This document shows positions 51,323 through 61,227 of a stretch of DNA of 64,000 bases, in pieces (positions within the stretch are counted from its first letter, which is position 1; each line of letters begins with the position of its first letter). The position numbers and the translations under genes are program-made. The notes below the pieces were generated by a model, which was not told the DNA's origin, searched no databases, and saw only the letters and a program-made list of their open reading frames with translations. The DNA is from RHKX01 sp963745755 (GTDB lineage Bacteria; Actinomycetota; Thermoleophilia; Solirubrobacterales; 70-9): the NCBI GenBank assembly GCA_963745755.1, contig CAVUYP010000001.1, positions 744,001 to 808,000 of the forward strand, read 5' to 3'.

Positions 51323-53158
51323 ATGGGAGGCGAGAGACTGCGGACGGCATCGGCGGCGATCACCCTGCTGCTGCTCGTGGCGCTGGCGGCGCCGGCCGGG
51401 GCCGCGGCCTGGCAGCGGCTCGGTGACGCCGGAATCGCCGAGCTGAAGCTGTTCGACCTCGGGGTCAGCGACTACGACGGCGACGGCCGCCTCGACCTGT
51501 TCACCGCCAATCACAAGTTCTCGTCGAGCCTGCTGCGCGGCGACGGTGCCGGCGGGCTGACCGAATCGGGCGCGGTCGCCGGCCTCAGCCCGACGCCGCT
51601 GTTTCCGGGCCTCGAGGCACTCGACCGCTCCCCAGACCTGACCGCACCCGGCCTCTACGTCTACGCGTCGGACCGCGCCGAGCCCGGCGCGGTGCTGCGG
51701 ATCCGCACGACCGGCGCTGCCGCGTCGGGAAGGCTCACGTTCGCCGGCCGGCGCCTCGACGTCCTCCGTGCCGACGGCGCCACCGCCACGACGGCGACCG
51801 CGCCGGCGGGGAATCGGGTGCTGACCTTCGAGGCCGATCCGGGCGCCGCAATCGACGTCACCGCCGACCACCTCGACCTGCCGATCGAGGTCGCGATCGA
51901 CCCGCCGACCGTGCCGGGCTCGATCCGCGTCGGCGCCGACGCCGTGCCGGCGCCGGCCCGCGGCTTCGAGCTCACCCTGCGCGACCGCCATGCCCTCGGC
52001 TTCGCCGACTTCGACGGCGACGGGCGCCGCGACGTATTCATCGCCGCCGGCGGGCTCGGCGGCCAGATCACCGACCCCTTCTTCACCGGCAAGCAGACCG
52101 ACGAGCTGCTGCTCGCCCGACCCGGCGGCTGGGCCGACGCCACCGCCGCGAGCGGGCTCGTCAAGGGAACCTGCCGCGGGCGCGGCGTCGTCGTCGCCGA
52201 TTTCGACGGCGACGGCAACCTCGACGTCCTCGAGGCCTGCGAGGGAGAGGCACCGCTGATCCACCGCGGCGACGGCGGCGGCGGCTTCACGACCACGGCC
52301 GGTCCGCCGGCGCTCGCGCGGACCTACCGCGCCGTCGATCTGATCGGCGACCGGAGGCCGGAGATCGTCGCCGCCGGCACCGGAACGGTTGCGGTCTGGC
52401 GCCGCCGGGCCGGCCGCTGGGAGCGGGCCCAGCGACTGCACCTGCCCGGCCGGCACCGGCACGTCAAGCATCTCGCCCTCGGCGACTACGACGGCGACGG
52501 CGACCTCGACCTGTTCGCCGCGGCGCCGCAGGGCAACACGATGCTGCGCAACGACGGCGGCCGGCTCCGCCGCCGCGACGGGCGCCGTCTCGGCCTGCCC
52601 CGGAGGGGGTCGGCGACGGCCGCCTTCGTCGACTTCGACAACGACGGCGACCTCGACCTCGACCTCGTCCCGCAGGGGCTCATGCGCGCCCGCGCCGGCG
52701 GCTTCACCCAGACCGGGCGGCTCGCCTACGGCCCCCACCCGACCGGCCCGATCCGCTCGGCGACGGTCTCCTGGCCCGACCTCGACGGGAACGGCAGGCG
52801 CGACCCGATCAGCGCCCGCGCCCACGGCGACTTCGCCCCCTCGCAGCTCGTCGACGCCCGGCTCAGCGAGCCGCCGGCGCGGCCGCGCCGCTCGCACTGG
52901 CTCGAGGCCGACCTGGTCGGCCCGGCCGGCAACCGCGAGGCGATCGGCGCCCGCGTCGCGGTCGTCACCGCCGCCGGCCGGCAGACGGCCTGGGTCGGCC
53001 AGAGCGAGGACTCGCACGGATCCTCGGGCCACTACCGTCTCTACTGGGGGCTGGGCCGGGCGGCGAGGGTCGAGCGCCTCGTCGTCGTCTGGCCGGACGG
53101 CAGCCGCAGCAAGCGTCGTGGCGTCGCCACCGACCGGCTGCTGACGATCCGCCGCTAG
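51323..53158 (+). CDS. Secreted FG-GAP/VCBS repeat protein with ASPIC/UnbV C-terminus
   Basis: 611 residues. A signal peptide (AAITLLLLVALAAPAGAAA) precedes an integrin-like propeller with repeated calcium loops of the DxDGDGxxD kind: SDYDGDGRLDLFTA, ADFDGDGRRDVFIA, ADFDGDGNLDVLEA, GDYDGDGDLDLFAA and VDFDNDGDLDLDLV. The end HWLEADLVGPAGNREAIGARVAVVTAAGRQTAWVGQSEDSHGSSGHYRLYWGLG with LVVVWPDGSR is an ASPIC/UnbV domain. Extracellular, probably calcium-stabilised; ligand unknown. Confidence 0.88.
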   Translation: MGGERLRTASAAITLLLLVALAAPAGAAAWQRLGDAGIAELKLFDLGVSDYDGDGRLDLFTANHKFSSSLLRGDGAGGLTESGAVAGLSPTPLFPGLEALDRSPDLTAPGLYVYASDRAEPGAVLRIRTTGAAASGRLTFAGRRLDVLRADGATATTATAPAGNRVLTFEADPGAAIDVTADHLDLPIEVAIDPPTVPGSIRVGADAVPAPARGFELTLRDRHALGFADFDGDGRRDVFIAAGGLGGQITDPFFTGKQTDELLLARPGGWADATAASGLVKGTCRGRGVVVADFDGDGNLDVLEACEGEAPLIHRGDGGGGFTTTAGPPALARTYRAVDLIGDRRPEIVAAGTGTVAVWRRRAGRWERAQRLHLPGRHRHVKHLALGDYDGDGDLDLFAAAPQGNTMLRNDGGRLRRRDGRRLGLPRRGSATAAFVDFDNDGDLDLDLVPQGLMRARAGGFTQTGRLAYGPHPTGPIRSATVSWPDLDGNGRRDPISARAHGDFAPSQLVDARLSEPPARPRRSHWLEADLVGPAGNREAIGARVAVVTAAGRQTAWVGQSEDSHGSSGHYRLYWGLGRAARVERLVVVWPDGSRSKRRGVATDRLLTIRR

Positions 53159-53176
53159 CCTCCTCAGCAAGAGATA

Positions 53177-53212
53177 GGCGCTCGGTGCCTCGGGGGATCA
53201 GCACCGAGCGCC
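53177..53212 (+). terminator. Hairpin after the VCBS/UnbV gene
   Basis: A perfect 12-bp stem GGCGCTCGGTGC/GCACCGAGCGCC with a 12-nt loop, 18 nt after the stop codon. No T tract follows, so it is a terminator-like structure only by position and stability. It lies before the TetR gene. Confidence 0.55.
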
Positions 53213-53252
53213 AGAAGTGGAACAATACTGATCCGGTTCGACGTAAGCGACG

Positions 53253-53825
53253 ATGAAGCAACAGACCCACGAGAGGAGCGATGCCCGCCGCAACCGCGAG
53301 GCGGTCATCGAGGCCGCGCTGGCGATCCTTCCCGACGAGCCGACCGCGAGCATGGCGACGATCGCCGAGCGCTCGGGCCTCGGCCGGACCACCGTCTACC
53401 GCCACTTCCCCGCCCGTAACGACCTGATCGTGGCGCTGTTCGAGCGCGTCATCGAGGAGGCCCGGGAGGTCACCGCGGCCGTCATCGAGGAGGGCCGGCC
53501 GACCGAGGAGACGCTGCTCGCGCTCGGGCCGGCGATCATCACGATCCCCGATCGCTTCCGGTTCCTGCACGACGTCCGTCACCTCGCCGACGGGATGATC
53601 TCCGACACCACCCGGGACCCGAATCAACCGGTCCGGCACTTCATCGAGGCGGCCCAGCGGCGCGGCGAGATCGACCCCGGCCTCCCCGTCCAGTGGATCG
53701 TCTCGGCGATCAACGGGCTGGCGATCGTCACCGCAAGCGAGATGAACGAAGGGCGCCTCAGCGTCGCCGACGCCGGGCGGATCCTCGGCGAGACGATGGT
53801 CCGCGCGTTCGCCGTGCCGGCCTAG
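53253..53825 (+). CDS. TetR family transcriptional regulator
   Basis: 190 residues. N-terminal helix-turn-helix MATIAERSGLGRTTVYRHFPARNDLIVALFE is typical of TetR. The ligand-binding C-terminal half is specific to each regulator and not identifiable. AGGAGCGATG-like sequence lies inside the start region rather than before ATG 53253. Its stop overlaps that of the convergent peptide-transporter ATPase by 4 nt. The neighbouring opp operon is a possible target by position only. Confidence 0.9.
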   Translation: MKQQTHERSDARRNREAVIEAALAILPDEPTASMATIAERSGLGRTTVYRHFPARNDLIVALFERVIEEAREVTAAVIEEGRPTEETLLALGPAIITIPDRFRFLHDVRHLADGMISDTTRDPNQPVRHFIEAAQRRGEIDPGLPVQWIVSAINGLAIVTASEMNEGRLSVADAGRILGETMVRAFAVPA

Positions 53826-55164
53826 GGGTCGCCGGCGGCGCGGATCGCCGCGGCAGCGGCCAGCGCCTCCGGATCGTGGAGGTGGCAGCGGACCATCGAA
53901 CGTCCGACCTCGAGGTCGCGCGGCTCGCGGGGCTCGTGGAAGCGCACGCGGACGCCCTCCGCCTCGACAGACGTGGCGGCGACGCCCGTCCAGAAGGGAT
54001 CGTCGGGCGCCGCGGCGCGCATCGCCTCGAGCACCTCCGCCGCCGCCGCGCCGCCGACTCCCGGCGCCGCCGGCAGCAGCGCCTCGGTGGCCGGCTCGTC
54101 GAGCGTGTCGAGATCGCCGATCAGCGCCCGCTCGCGCTCGTAGTCGTCCTCGGGGATCCGCGTCCAGCGGTCCTCGAGCAGGGTCCGCAGGTCCCGCGAC
54201 TCCCACCCGCAGACCTCGAAGGCCTTCGGGCAGCGGGGGTGGAAGGAGCAGCCGAGCGGCGGCACGACGGCGTCCGGCACCTCGCCGCGGGGCAGGTCGC
54301 GGGGGACGGTGCGGCGCGGGTCGGGCTCGGGGATCGCCCGCAACAGCGCCGCCGTGTAGGGATGCTCGGGACGCTCGTAGATCTCCGCCGCCGGGCCGAT
54401 CTCGACGATCTGGCCGAGATACATGATCGCGATCCGGTCACAGAAGAACTTCGCCGTCGCCAGGTCGTGGGTGATGTAGACGTAGGTCAGGTCGAGCTCG
54501 TCCTTGAGCTCGAGCATCAGCTCGAGGATCTTCGCCCTGACGCTCATGTCGAGCATCGACACCGGCTCGTCGGCGACGAGGACGTCTGGGTCGAGGATGA
54601 TCGCCCGCGCCAGCACCGCCCGCTGCTTCTGGCCGCCGGAGAGGTCGGCCGGGTACTTGTCGAGGAACTCCGACGCCGGCGCCAGCCCGACCCGCTCCAG
54701 CGCCGCGACGGCGCGGTCGCGGAGCTCGTCGCGGTCGGAGACGAGCTTGTGGAAGCGCAGCGGGTCGGCGACGAGCGCCCCGACCGTCATCGCCGGGTTC
54801 AGCGACGCATGCGGGTCCTGGAAGACGATCTGCATCCGCTGCCGCAGCGGCCGCAGCTCCGACTCCTTGCGACCGGCGATCTCCTCCCCCTCGAGCCGGA
54901 TCGAGCCCCGGCTGGCCTCGACGAGCCCGAGCAGGGTCCGGCCCAGGGTCGTCTTGCCCGACCCCGACTCGCCGACGACGCCGAGGACCTCGCCGCGGTG
55001 GAGGTCGAGGCTGACCCCGTCGACGGCGCGCACCGATCCGGTCTCGCGGCCCTTGAGCCGGTCGAAGAACGAGCCGCGGACCGAGTAGGTCGTGTGCAGG
55101 TCGCGGACCTCGAGCAGGACGTCTCCGGCTTCAAGCCCGCGCTCGTCGCTTCCGGGATTCACGC

Positions 55165-55168
<4 letters not shown>
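53822..55168 (-). CDS. oppF: Oligopeptide/dipeptide ABC transporter ATPase (OppF-like)
   Basis: 448 residues. Walker A VVGESGSGKTTLGRTLLG, Q-loop IVFQDPHASLNP, signature DLSGGQKQRAVLARAI, Walker B VLVADEPVSMLD, H-loop ITHDLATA. The oligopeptide-specific C-terminal Cys cluster is present as LGCSFHPRCPKAFEVCGWE (probable Fe-S site). About 90 further C-terminal residues extend beyond the usual length and end near a conserved-looking CHLHDPEA. ATG 55168 overlaps the next ATPase stop by 4 nt. Confidence 0.93.
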
Positions 55169-56192
<1,024 letters not shown>

Positions 56193-56196
<4 letters not shown>

Positions 56197-57194
56197 GGCC
56201 CCCTCGCCTCCTCGGCGCTCGGCGGCGGATCGATCGGCGGCAGCGCCGCCGCCTCGCCGATGCCGCCGCCGGCGCGCTCGGGAATGTCGGGCCTGGCGGT
56301 GCTGCGGGCCCGGATCAGCGGGTTGATGACGTCGTTGAGACCCTCGCCGAGCAGCGTGAAGCCGGTCACGAGGGCGACGATCGCAACGCCCGGGAACAGG
56401 CCGGTCCACCAGATCCCGGCGCCGGCGTCGTCGATCGCCCGCTGCAGGTCGTAGCCCCACTCGGCGGCATCGGTCGGCTGGATCCCGTAGCCGAGGAAGC
56501 CGAGCGCGGCCAGGGTCAGGATCGCGTCGGCGGCGTTCAGCGTCGCCAGCGCCGGAACGCTCTGGATCACGTTCTGGAGCACGTAGCGGCTGACGATCGT
56601 CCGCCGCGGCGCGCCGAGCGCCCGGGCGGCGTCGACGTAGGGCTCCTCGCGGACGCTGATCACATGGTTGCGGACGACCCGGAAGTACTGCGGCACGTAG
56701 ACGGCGGTGATCGCGACCGCCGCGGTGACGACGCCCTGGCCGAGCTTGTCGGAGAGCAGGAAGGCGATCACGATCGCGAGCAGGATGTAGGGGAAGGCGA
56801 AGAGCGCGTCCATGATCAGGACGAGGACGCGGTCGGCGCGGCCGCCGACGTAGCCCGAGAAGAGACCGAGCGGCACGCCGACCAGCAGCGAGAAGACGAC
56901 CGCCAGCAGCACCACCTCGATCGCCGTCCGCGAGCCCCAGATGACCCGCGAGAGGACGTCGTAGTTGCCGACCGTCGTCCCGAACGGATGGGCGCCGTCG
57001 GGCGAGCCCTGCTTCGGGAAGCGGCCGGCGGCGTCGCTGACCTGGTCGAATCCGTAGGGAGCGAGCAGCGGCGCGAAGACCGCGACGATCACGAAGAAGG
57101 CGACGATCACGACGCCGCTCCAGAAGATCCAGCGGGAGACGCCGGTCGACTCGCGGATCGGCCCCAGCCAGCGCGATATCCGGCGCTGCCTCAT
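56193..57194 (-). CDS. oppC: Oligopeptide/dipeptide ABC transporter permease (OppC-like)
   Basis: 333 residues. N-terminal cytoplasmic segment and first helix (RWIFWSGVVIVAFFVIVAVFAPLLAPYGFD), the PFGTTVGNYDVLSRVIWGSR motif typical of DppC, five more helices and the EAA loop EEPYVDAARALGAPRRTIVSRYVLQNV. ATG 57194 overlaps oppB by 4 nt. A 40-residue Pro/Ala tail closes the protein. Confidence 0.94.
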
Positions 57195-58223
57195 CGGTAC
57201 CGCACCCGTGGGTCGATGAAGGCGTTGACGAGGTCGATCAGCAGCGAGACGATCACGACCGCGACCGCGAAGACGGTGACGATCCCCTGCACGGCGATGT
57301 AGTCGCGCTGGTTGAGGTAGCGGATCAGCTCCGAGCCGATCCCCGGCCAGTTGAACGTCTCCTCGGTGAGCACGGCGCCGCCGAGCAGGATCGCGAACTG
57401 CAGGCCGGCGACGGTGACGACCGGGACCATCGCGTTGCGAAAGGCGTGGTTGACGACGACCCGCCGCTCGCTGATGCCGCGGGCGCGGGCGGCCTCGACA
57501 TAGTCGCCGCGCATCGTCTGCAGCAGGTTGACTCGGATCAGCCGGATCAGGACGCCGCTGATCGTCAGCCCGAGCACGAGCGCCGGCAGGGCGAGGTGCT
57601 GGAGGACGTCCCAGAAGGCGCTCCAGTCGCCCTGGATCAGCGTGTCGATCAGATAGAAGTGGGTGATCTTGTCGAGGTCGAACTCGACGATCGGGCTGGC
57701 CCGGTCGGAGGTCGGCCAGCCGAATTGCGACGCGCCGAGCTGGAACAGGAACCCGAGGAAGAAGACCGGGAACGCGTAGATGATGATCCCGTAGCAGGCG
57801 GCCGCCGACGTCCCACGGCCCGTCCCGGTATCGCCCCGCGAGCAGGCCGAGCGGGACGCCGACGAGCAGCGTGATCGTGAACGCGGCGAGGGTCAGCTCG
57901 AGGGTGGCGCTGCCGTTCTCGACGATGATCGACGTGACCGAGCGGTTGTCGGTCACCGACTCGCCGAGGTTCAGCGTCGCGACCTGGCCGAGGTACTCGC
58001 CGTACTGGGTGACGATCGGCTTGTCGTAGCCCGCCTCCTCCTTGCGCTTCTCGAGCTCCTTGGCGGGCAGGCGGGCGCCGAGCGCCGCCGTGATCGGATC
58101 GCCCGGCGCCACCCGCATCAGCAGGAAGACGACGGTGAGCAGGATCAGGACGGTCGGCAGGGCCAGCGCAAGCCGCGTCAGTGCGTAGGTGCGCAGCCCG
58201 CCCGAACCGCTCGAATCCTTCAA
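57191..58223 (-). pseudogene. oppB: Oligopeptide/dipeptide ABC transporter permease (OppB-like, one frameshift)
   Basis: Starts at TTG 58223, with GGGGAG about 7 nt upstream as ribosome binding site. N-terminus YALTRLALALPTVLILLTVVFLLMRVAPGDPI is the DppB signature. The frame breaks near 57812, right after LLAGRYRDG-WDV; the next frame continues SAAACYGIIIYAFPVFFLGFLFQLG and reaches the EAA loop GDYVEAARARGISERRVVVNHAFRNAMVPVV, ending at 57191. One indel restores a full-length permease of about 344 residues. Confidence 0.9.
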
Positions 58224-58254
58224 ATCACGCTCCCCGCCCGCGCCGGGGCCGCTC

Positions 58255-59835
58255 CTACTGTTCCTTGGAGATCAGCCAGAAGCGGAAGATGAACGACGGG
58301 TCGAATGTCTCCTCGACCCCGCTGATCCCGTCGCGAACCGCCGCGACCTGATCGGCCTGCCAGATCGGCACCGTCGGCGCGTCCTCGGCGCCGATCTCCT
58401 GGATCCGGCTGAACGCCTTCTCGCGGACCGACGGGTCGTCGGAGGCCTTCTCCTCGGCCAGCAGCTTGTTCATCTCCGGGTTGTCGTAGTGGATGTTCAG
58501 GAAGCTGTCCGGCAGGTAGAACGGCGACGTGTAGTCGTCGGCGTCCGGGTAGTCCGGGAACCAGCCGAGCTGGTAGGTCGGGTACTTGTCGGTGAACGCC
58601 GCGGTCGAGTACTGGTTCCACTCGGTCGACTTCAGCGTCACGTCGAACAGGCCGCTCTCGTCGAGCTGGCGCTTGATCTCGGCGTACTCGTCGCCGGAGG
58701 AGGTGCCGTAGTGCGACGGGGTCCACCAGACCTCGAGCGGCACCGGCGTGTCGACGCCGGCATCGGCGAGGGCCTGCTTGGCGGCCTCGACGTCGGGGCC
58801 GTCGCCGTACTTGTCGGCGAACGCCTCGTTCGCGTACTCGACCCCCTGCGGGACCATCGAGTAGAGCGGCTGGACGGTGCCGTTGTAGACGTTGTCGGCG
58901 ATCGACTGGCGATCGATCACCTGGGCGGCGGCCTGGCGGATCGCCAGCTTCTGCTCGTCGCTGGAGCCGGGCTGCAGCTTCGTGTTGAAGACCAGGTAGC
59001 GGATCTCGGTGCCGTTGCCGGAGATCACGTTGACGCCGTCGGCGCCCTCGAGGTCGTCGATGTCGGTCGGGCTGAGGCTCCGGTAGGCGATGTCGACGTC
59101 GCCGTTTTCGACCGCGAGCTTCAGCGGCGAGGCCTTGTCGAAGTACTGGATGATCACCCGGTCGTTCTTGGCCGGGTCACGGCCCTGGTAGCCGTCGTTC
59201 TTCTCCATCACGGTCTGCTGGCCGGGCTCGTAGTCGGCGAGCGTGTAGCGCCCGGAGCCGACCACCTGGTCGCTCGGCTGCAGCTTGTTGTCGGGGTAGA
59301 CGTCGGAGGGGACGATCGCGAACGAGCCGGTGGTCAGCAGCAGCGGCCAGGTCCCGTCCGACTCCTTGAGGTTGAAGACGACGGTGCTGTCGTCGGTCGC
59401 CTTGATGCTCTTCATGTTCGCGAGCAGCGAGGAGGCGCCGTTCGGGTCGGCGATGTCGACGTTGCGCTGGAACGAGTAGACGACGTCCTCGGCGGTCAGG
59501 TCGGATCCGTCGGAGAACTTCAGCCCGTCGTTGAGCGTGCACTCGTAGACCTTGTTGTCCTGGTCGGTGAACTCGCAGCTCTTCGCCGCGTCGGGGACGG
59601 CCTTGTTGCCGCCGGGCTCGACGGTCAGCAGGTTCTGGTACATCGAGTAGATGCCGTCGTAGGAGGGGAGGTCGTAGGCACCGGCCGGGTCGTAGGAGAT
59701 CGGCTGGTCGGTGGTGCCGCGGATGATCGTGCCGCCGGAGCCGCCACTGGTCGAATCGCTGCCGCCACAACCGGCGACGATGAACACGGCGATCGCGGCC
59801 GCCCCGAACGCGAGCAGCAGTCGGACCTTGGTCAT
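58255..59835 (-). CDS. oppA: Oligopeptide/dipeptide ABC transporter substrate-binding lipoprotein (OppA/DppA-like)
   Basis: 526 residues, SBP_bac_5 family. Lipobox FIVAGCGG with Cys23. The family signature is visible as TLNDGLKFSDGSDLTAEDVVYSFQRNVD, and the C-terminal lobe carries YQLGWFPDYPDADDYTSPFY, which favours peptides or similar small polar ligands. GGGGAGG on the minus strand 6 nt before ATG 59835 is a strong ribosome binding site, unlike most promoter-proximal genes here. First gene of oppA-B-C-D-F. Confidence 0.95.
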   Translation of the reverse strand: MTKVRLLLAFGAAAIAVFIVAGCGGSDSTSGGSGGTIIRGTTDQPISYDPAGAYDLPSYDGIYSMYQNLLTVEPGGNKAVPDAAKSCEFTDQDNKVYECTLNDGLKFSDGSDLTAEDVVYSFQRNVDIADPNGASSLLANMKSIKATDDSTVVFNLKESDGTWPLLLTTGSFAIVPSDVYPDNKLQPSDQVVGSGRYTLADYEPGQQTVMEKNDGYQGRDPAKNDRVIIQYFDKASPLKLAVENGDVDIAYRSLSPTDIDDLEGADGVNVISGNGTEIRYLVFNTKLQPGSSDEQKLAIRQAAAQVIDRQSIADNVYNGTVQPLYSMVPQGVEYANEAFADKYGDGPDVEAAKQALADAGVDTPVPLEVWWTPSHYGTSSGDEYAEIKRQLDESGLFDVTLKSTEWNQYSTAAFTDKYPTYQLGWFPDYPDADDYTSPFYLPDSFLNIHYDNPEMNKLLAEEKASDDPSVREKAFSRIQEIGAEDAPTVPIWQADQVAAVRDGISGVEETFDPSFIFRFWLISKEQ

Positions 59836-59946
59836 TCGGGATGCCTCCCCATGTTGATTTCCCTGTCCCCGGACGAGCCCGGAGATCCTCCTGCGGCCAC
59901 CCTATCCATACCGGCGCCGATTCGGAACCCCGGGTGCGGGGGCGGC

Positions 59947-59952
59947 TAACGT
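59947..59952 (+). promoter_or_regulatory. Candidate -10 of the alpha/beta hydrolase
   Basis: TAACGT ends 7 nt before ATG 59960. No ribosome binding site is visible. Confidence 0.45.
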
Positions 59953-59959
59953 GCCCGCC

Positions 59960-60760
59960 ATGGCGACCTTCACCAGCGCCCACCGCGGCGGCAGCGGCCC
60001 GCCACTCGTCTGCCTGCACGGCTTCACCGACACCTGGCGGACCTGGGAGCTGGTGCTCCCCGCCCTCGAGCGCCGCCACGACGTCCTCGCGCCGACCCTC
60101 GCCGGCCACGCCGGCGGCCCGGAGCTGACCGTACCGGTCGGCGCCGCCCTCGCCGACGCGGTCGAGGCGGCGATGGACGAGGCCGGCTTCGAGACGGCGG
60201 ACGTCGCCGGCAACTCGCTCGGCGGCTACGTCGGACTCCAGCTCGCCGAGCGCGGCCGGGCCCGCACCGTCACCGCGCTGGCGCCGGCCGGCGGCTGGGC
60301 GGCCGACGACCAGTCGTTCCGGGAGACGCTCCGCTACTTCGAGAAGCTCCAGAAGCTGCTCAAGACCGCCGCCCCCTATGCAGACCAGCTGGTCGCCGGC
60401 GCCGCGGGGAGGCGCCAGGCCACCGAGTTCATCGCCGTCAACTACGAGCACATCCCCGCCGAGCTGCTCGCCCACCAGATCGCCGGCGCCGCCGCCTGCA
60501 ACGGCGCCGCGAGGCTGATCGCCTCCGCACACCGCGAGGGCTGGCCGCTCGACCCGGAGAAGGTGACCTGCCCGGTTCGGATCGTCTGGGGCCGCGAGGA
60601 CCGGATCCTCCCCTGGCCCGGCGCCGCCGCCGGCTACCGGCAGTCGCTCGCGAACGCCGACTGGGTCGTCCTCGACGGCGTCGGCCATTGCCCGCAGCTC
60701 GACGTCCCGGCCGAGACGGCCGACCTGATTCTCGGCTTCGCGGCCCGCTCAGGGCCCTGA
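59960..60760 (+). CDS. Alpha/beta hydrolase
   Basis: 266 residues. LVCLHGFTDTWRTWELVLPAL gives the oxyanion HG motif, VAGNSLGGYVGLQLA the nucleophile Ser (G-N-S-L-G), VRIVWGREDRILPW the acid and VLDGVGHCPQLDVPAETADLI the His. A cap domain lies between them. Cytoplasmic; substrate cannot be inferred. ATG 59960 is preferred to the in-frame GTG 59951 because of the upstream -10. Confidence 0.88.
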   Translation: MATFTSAHRGGSGPPLVCLHGFTDTWRTWELVLPALERRHDVLAPTLAGHAGGPELTVPVGAALADAVEAAMDEAGFETADVAGNSLGGYVGLQLAERGRARTVTALAPAGGWAADDQSFRETLRYFEKLQKLLKTAAPYADQLVAGAAGRRQATEFIAVNYEHIPAELLAHQIAGAAACNGAARLIASAHREGWPLDPEKVTCPVRIVWGREDRILPWPGAAAGYRQSLANADWVVLDGVGHCPQLDVPAETADLILGFAARSGP

Positions 60761-60789
60761 CCGAACCCGATCCGGCCGCCAAGGCCCAC

Positions 60790-60846
60790 CCACCCCGCCG
60801 AGGTCGAGCTACCCACCCACCCAGCCGAGGTCGAGCTACCCACCCA
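60790..60846. repeat. Tandem 27-bp units before palindrome copy 3
   Basis: GCCGAGGTCGAGCTACCCAC-type units start at 60797 and 60824, and the third merges with the left palindrome arm at 60851 (exact 27-nt period). The interval 60761-60982 holds only these repeats and the palindrome. Confidence 0.8.
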
Positions 60847-60903
60847 CCCCGCCGAGGTCGAGGAAAGCGGCAGATATCACTGGTTTCCTCGACCTCGCGG
60901 TGG
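60847..60903 (-). repeat. Intergenic palindromic repeat, copy 3 (inverted orientation)
   Basis: Arms 60847-60866 and 60884-60903 (outer part of the right arm degenerate) around a 17-nt loop. Only the reverse complement of the loop fits C-NN-GTGA-N4-TGCC-N-C, so this copy is inverted relative to the other two. Confidence 0.85.
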
Positions 60904-60982
60904 TTTTGCCCTGCCGATAGATTGCCGGGACCGCATTCTCGGCCTACCCGTCGATGCCCGTGCCAGGAAGGGAGGTGTGCCC

Positions 60983-61180
60983 GTGAACGCAGCAATTCAG
61001 GTCGTCGTCTACGCGCTCGGGGCGCTGGCCCTCCTCGTCGTCGTCAACTGGGCCAAGCAGGACATCGTCATCGGCCTGGTCGCGGCCTTCCTGGTGCTCG
61101 CCGTCGTCGGCATCGCGACGCTGCGGACGAAGGTCCGAGGCGACGAGGGGGCCCCGCCGACCGACCCCCCGCGCAGCTAG
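60983..61180 (+). CDS. Small two-helix membrane protein
   Basis: 65 residues from GTG 60983, chosen because GGAGG at 60971-60975 sits 7 nt upstream; GTG 60977 is too close to it. Two hydrophobic helices (AIQVVVYALGALALLVVVNWA and IVIGLVAAFLVLAVVGIATL) and a short hydrophilic tail. Unknown function. It lies between a palindromic repeat and hypF. Confidence 0.6.
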   Translation: MNAAIQVVVYALGALALLVVVNWAKQDIVIGLVAAFLVLAVVGIATLRTKVRGDEGAPPTDPPRS

Positions 61181-61215
61181 CGAGCGGCCGAACTCAGCCG
61201 GCGGCGGGACTCGGC

Positions 61216-61221
61216 AATACT
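61216..61221 (+). promoter_or_regulatory. Candidate -10 of hypF
   Basis: AATACT ends 6 nt before GTG 61228. No ribosome binding site is present. Confidence 0.4.
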
Positions 61222-61227
61222 TGGCCG

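Noticed and set aside
53177..53212. TetR operator upstream of the regulator gene
   Set aside because: The 12-nt loop between long arms suits an RNA hairpin after the VCBS gene better than a compact TetR operator; not excluded, but unsupported.
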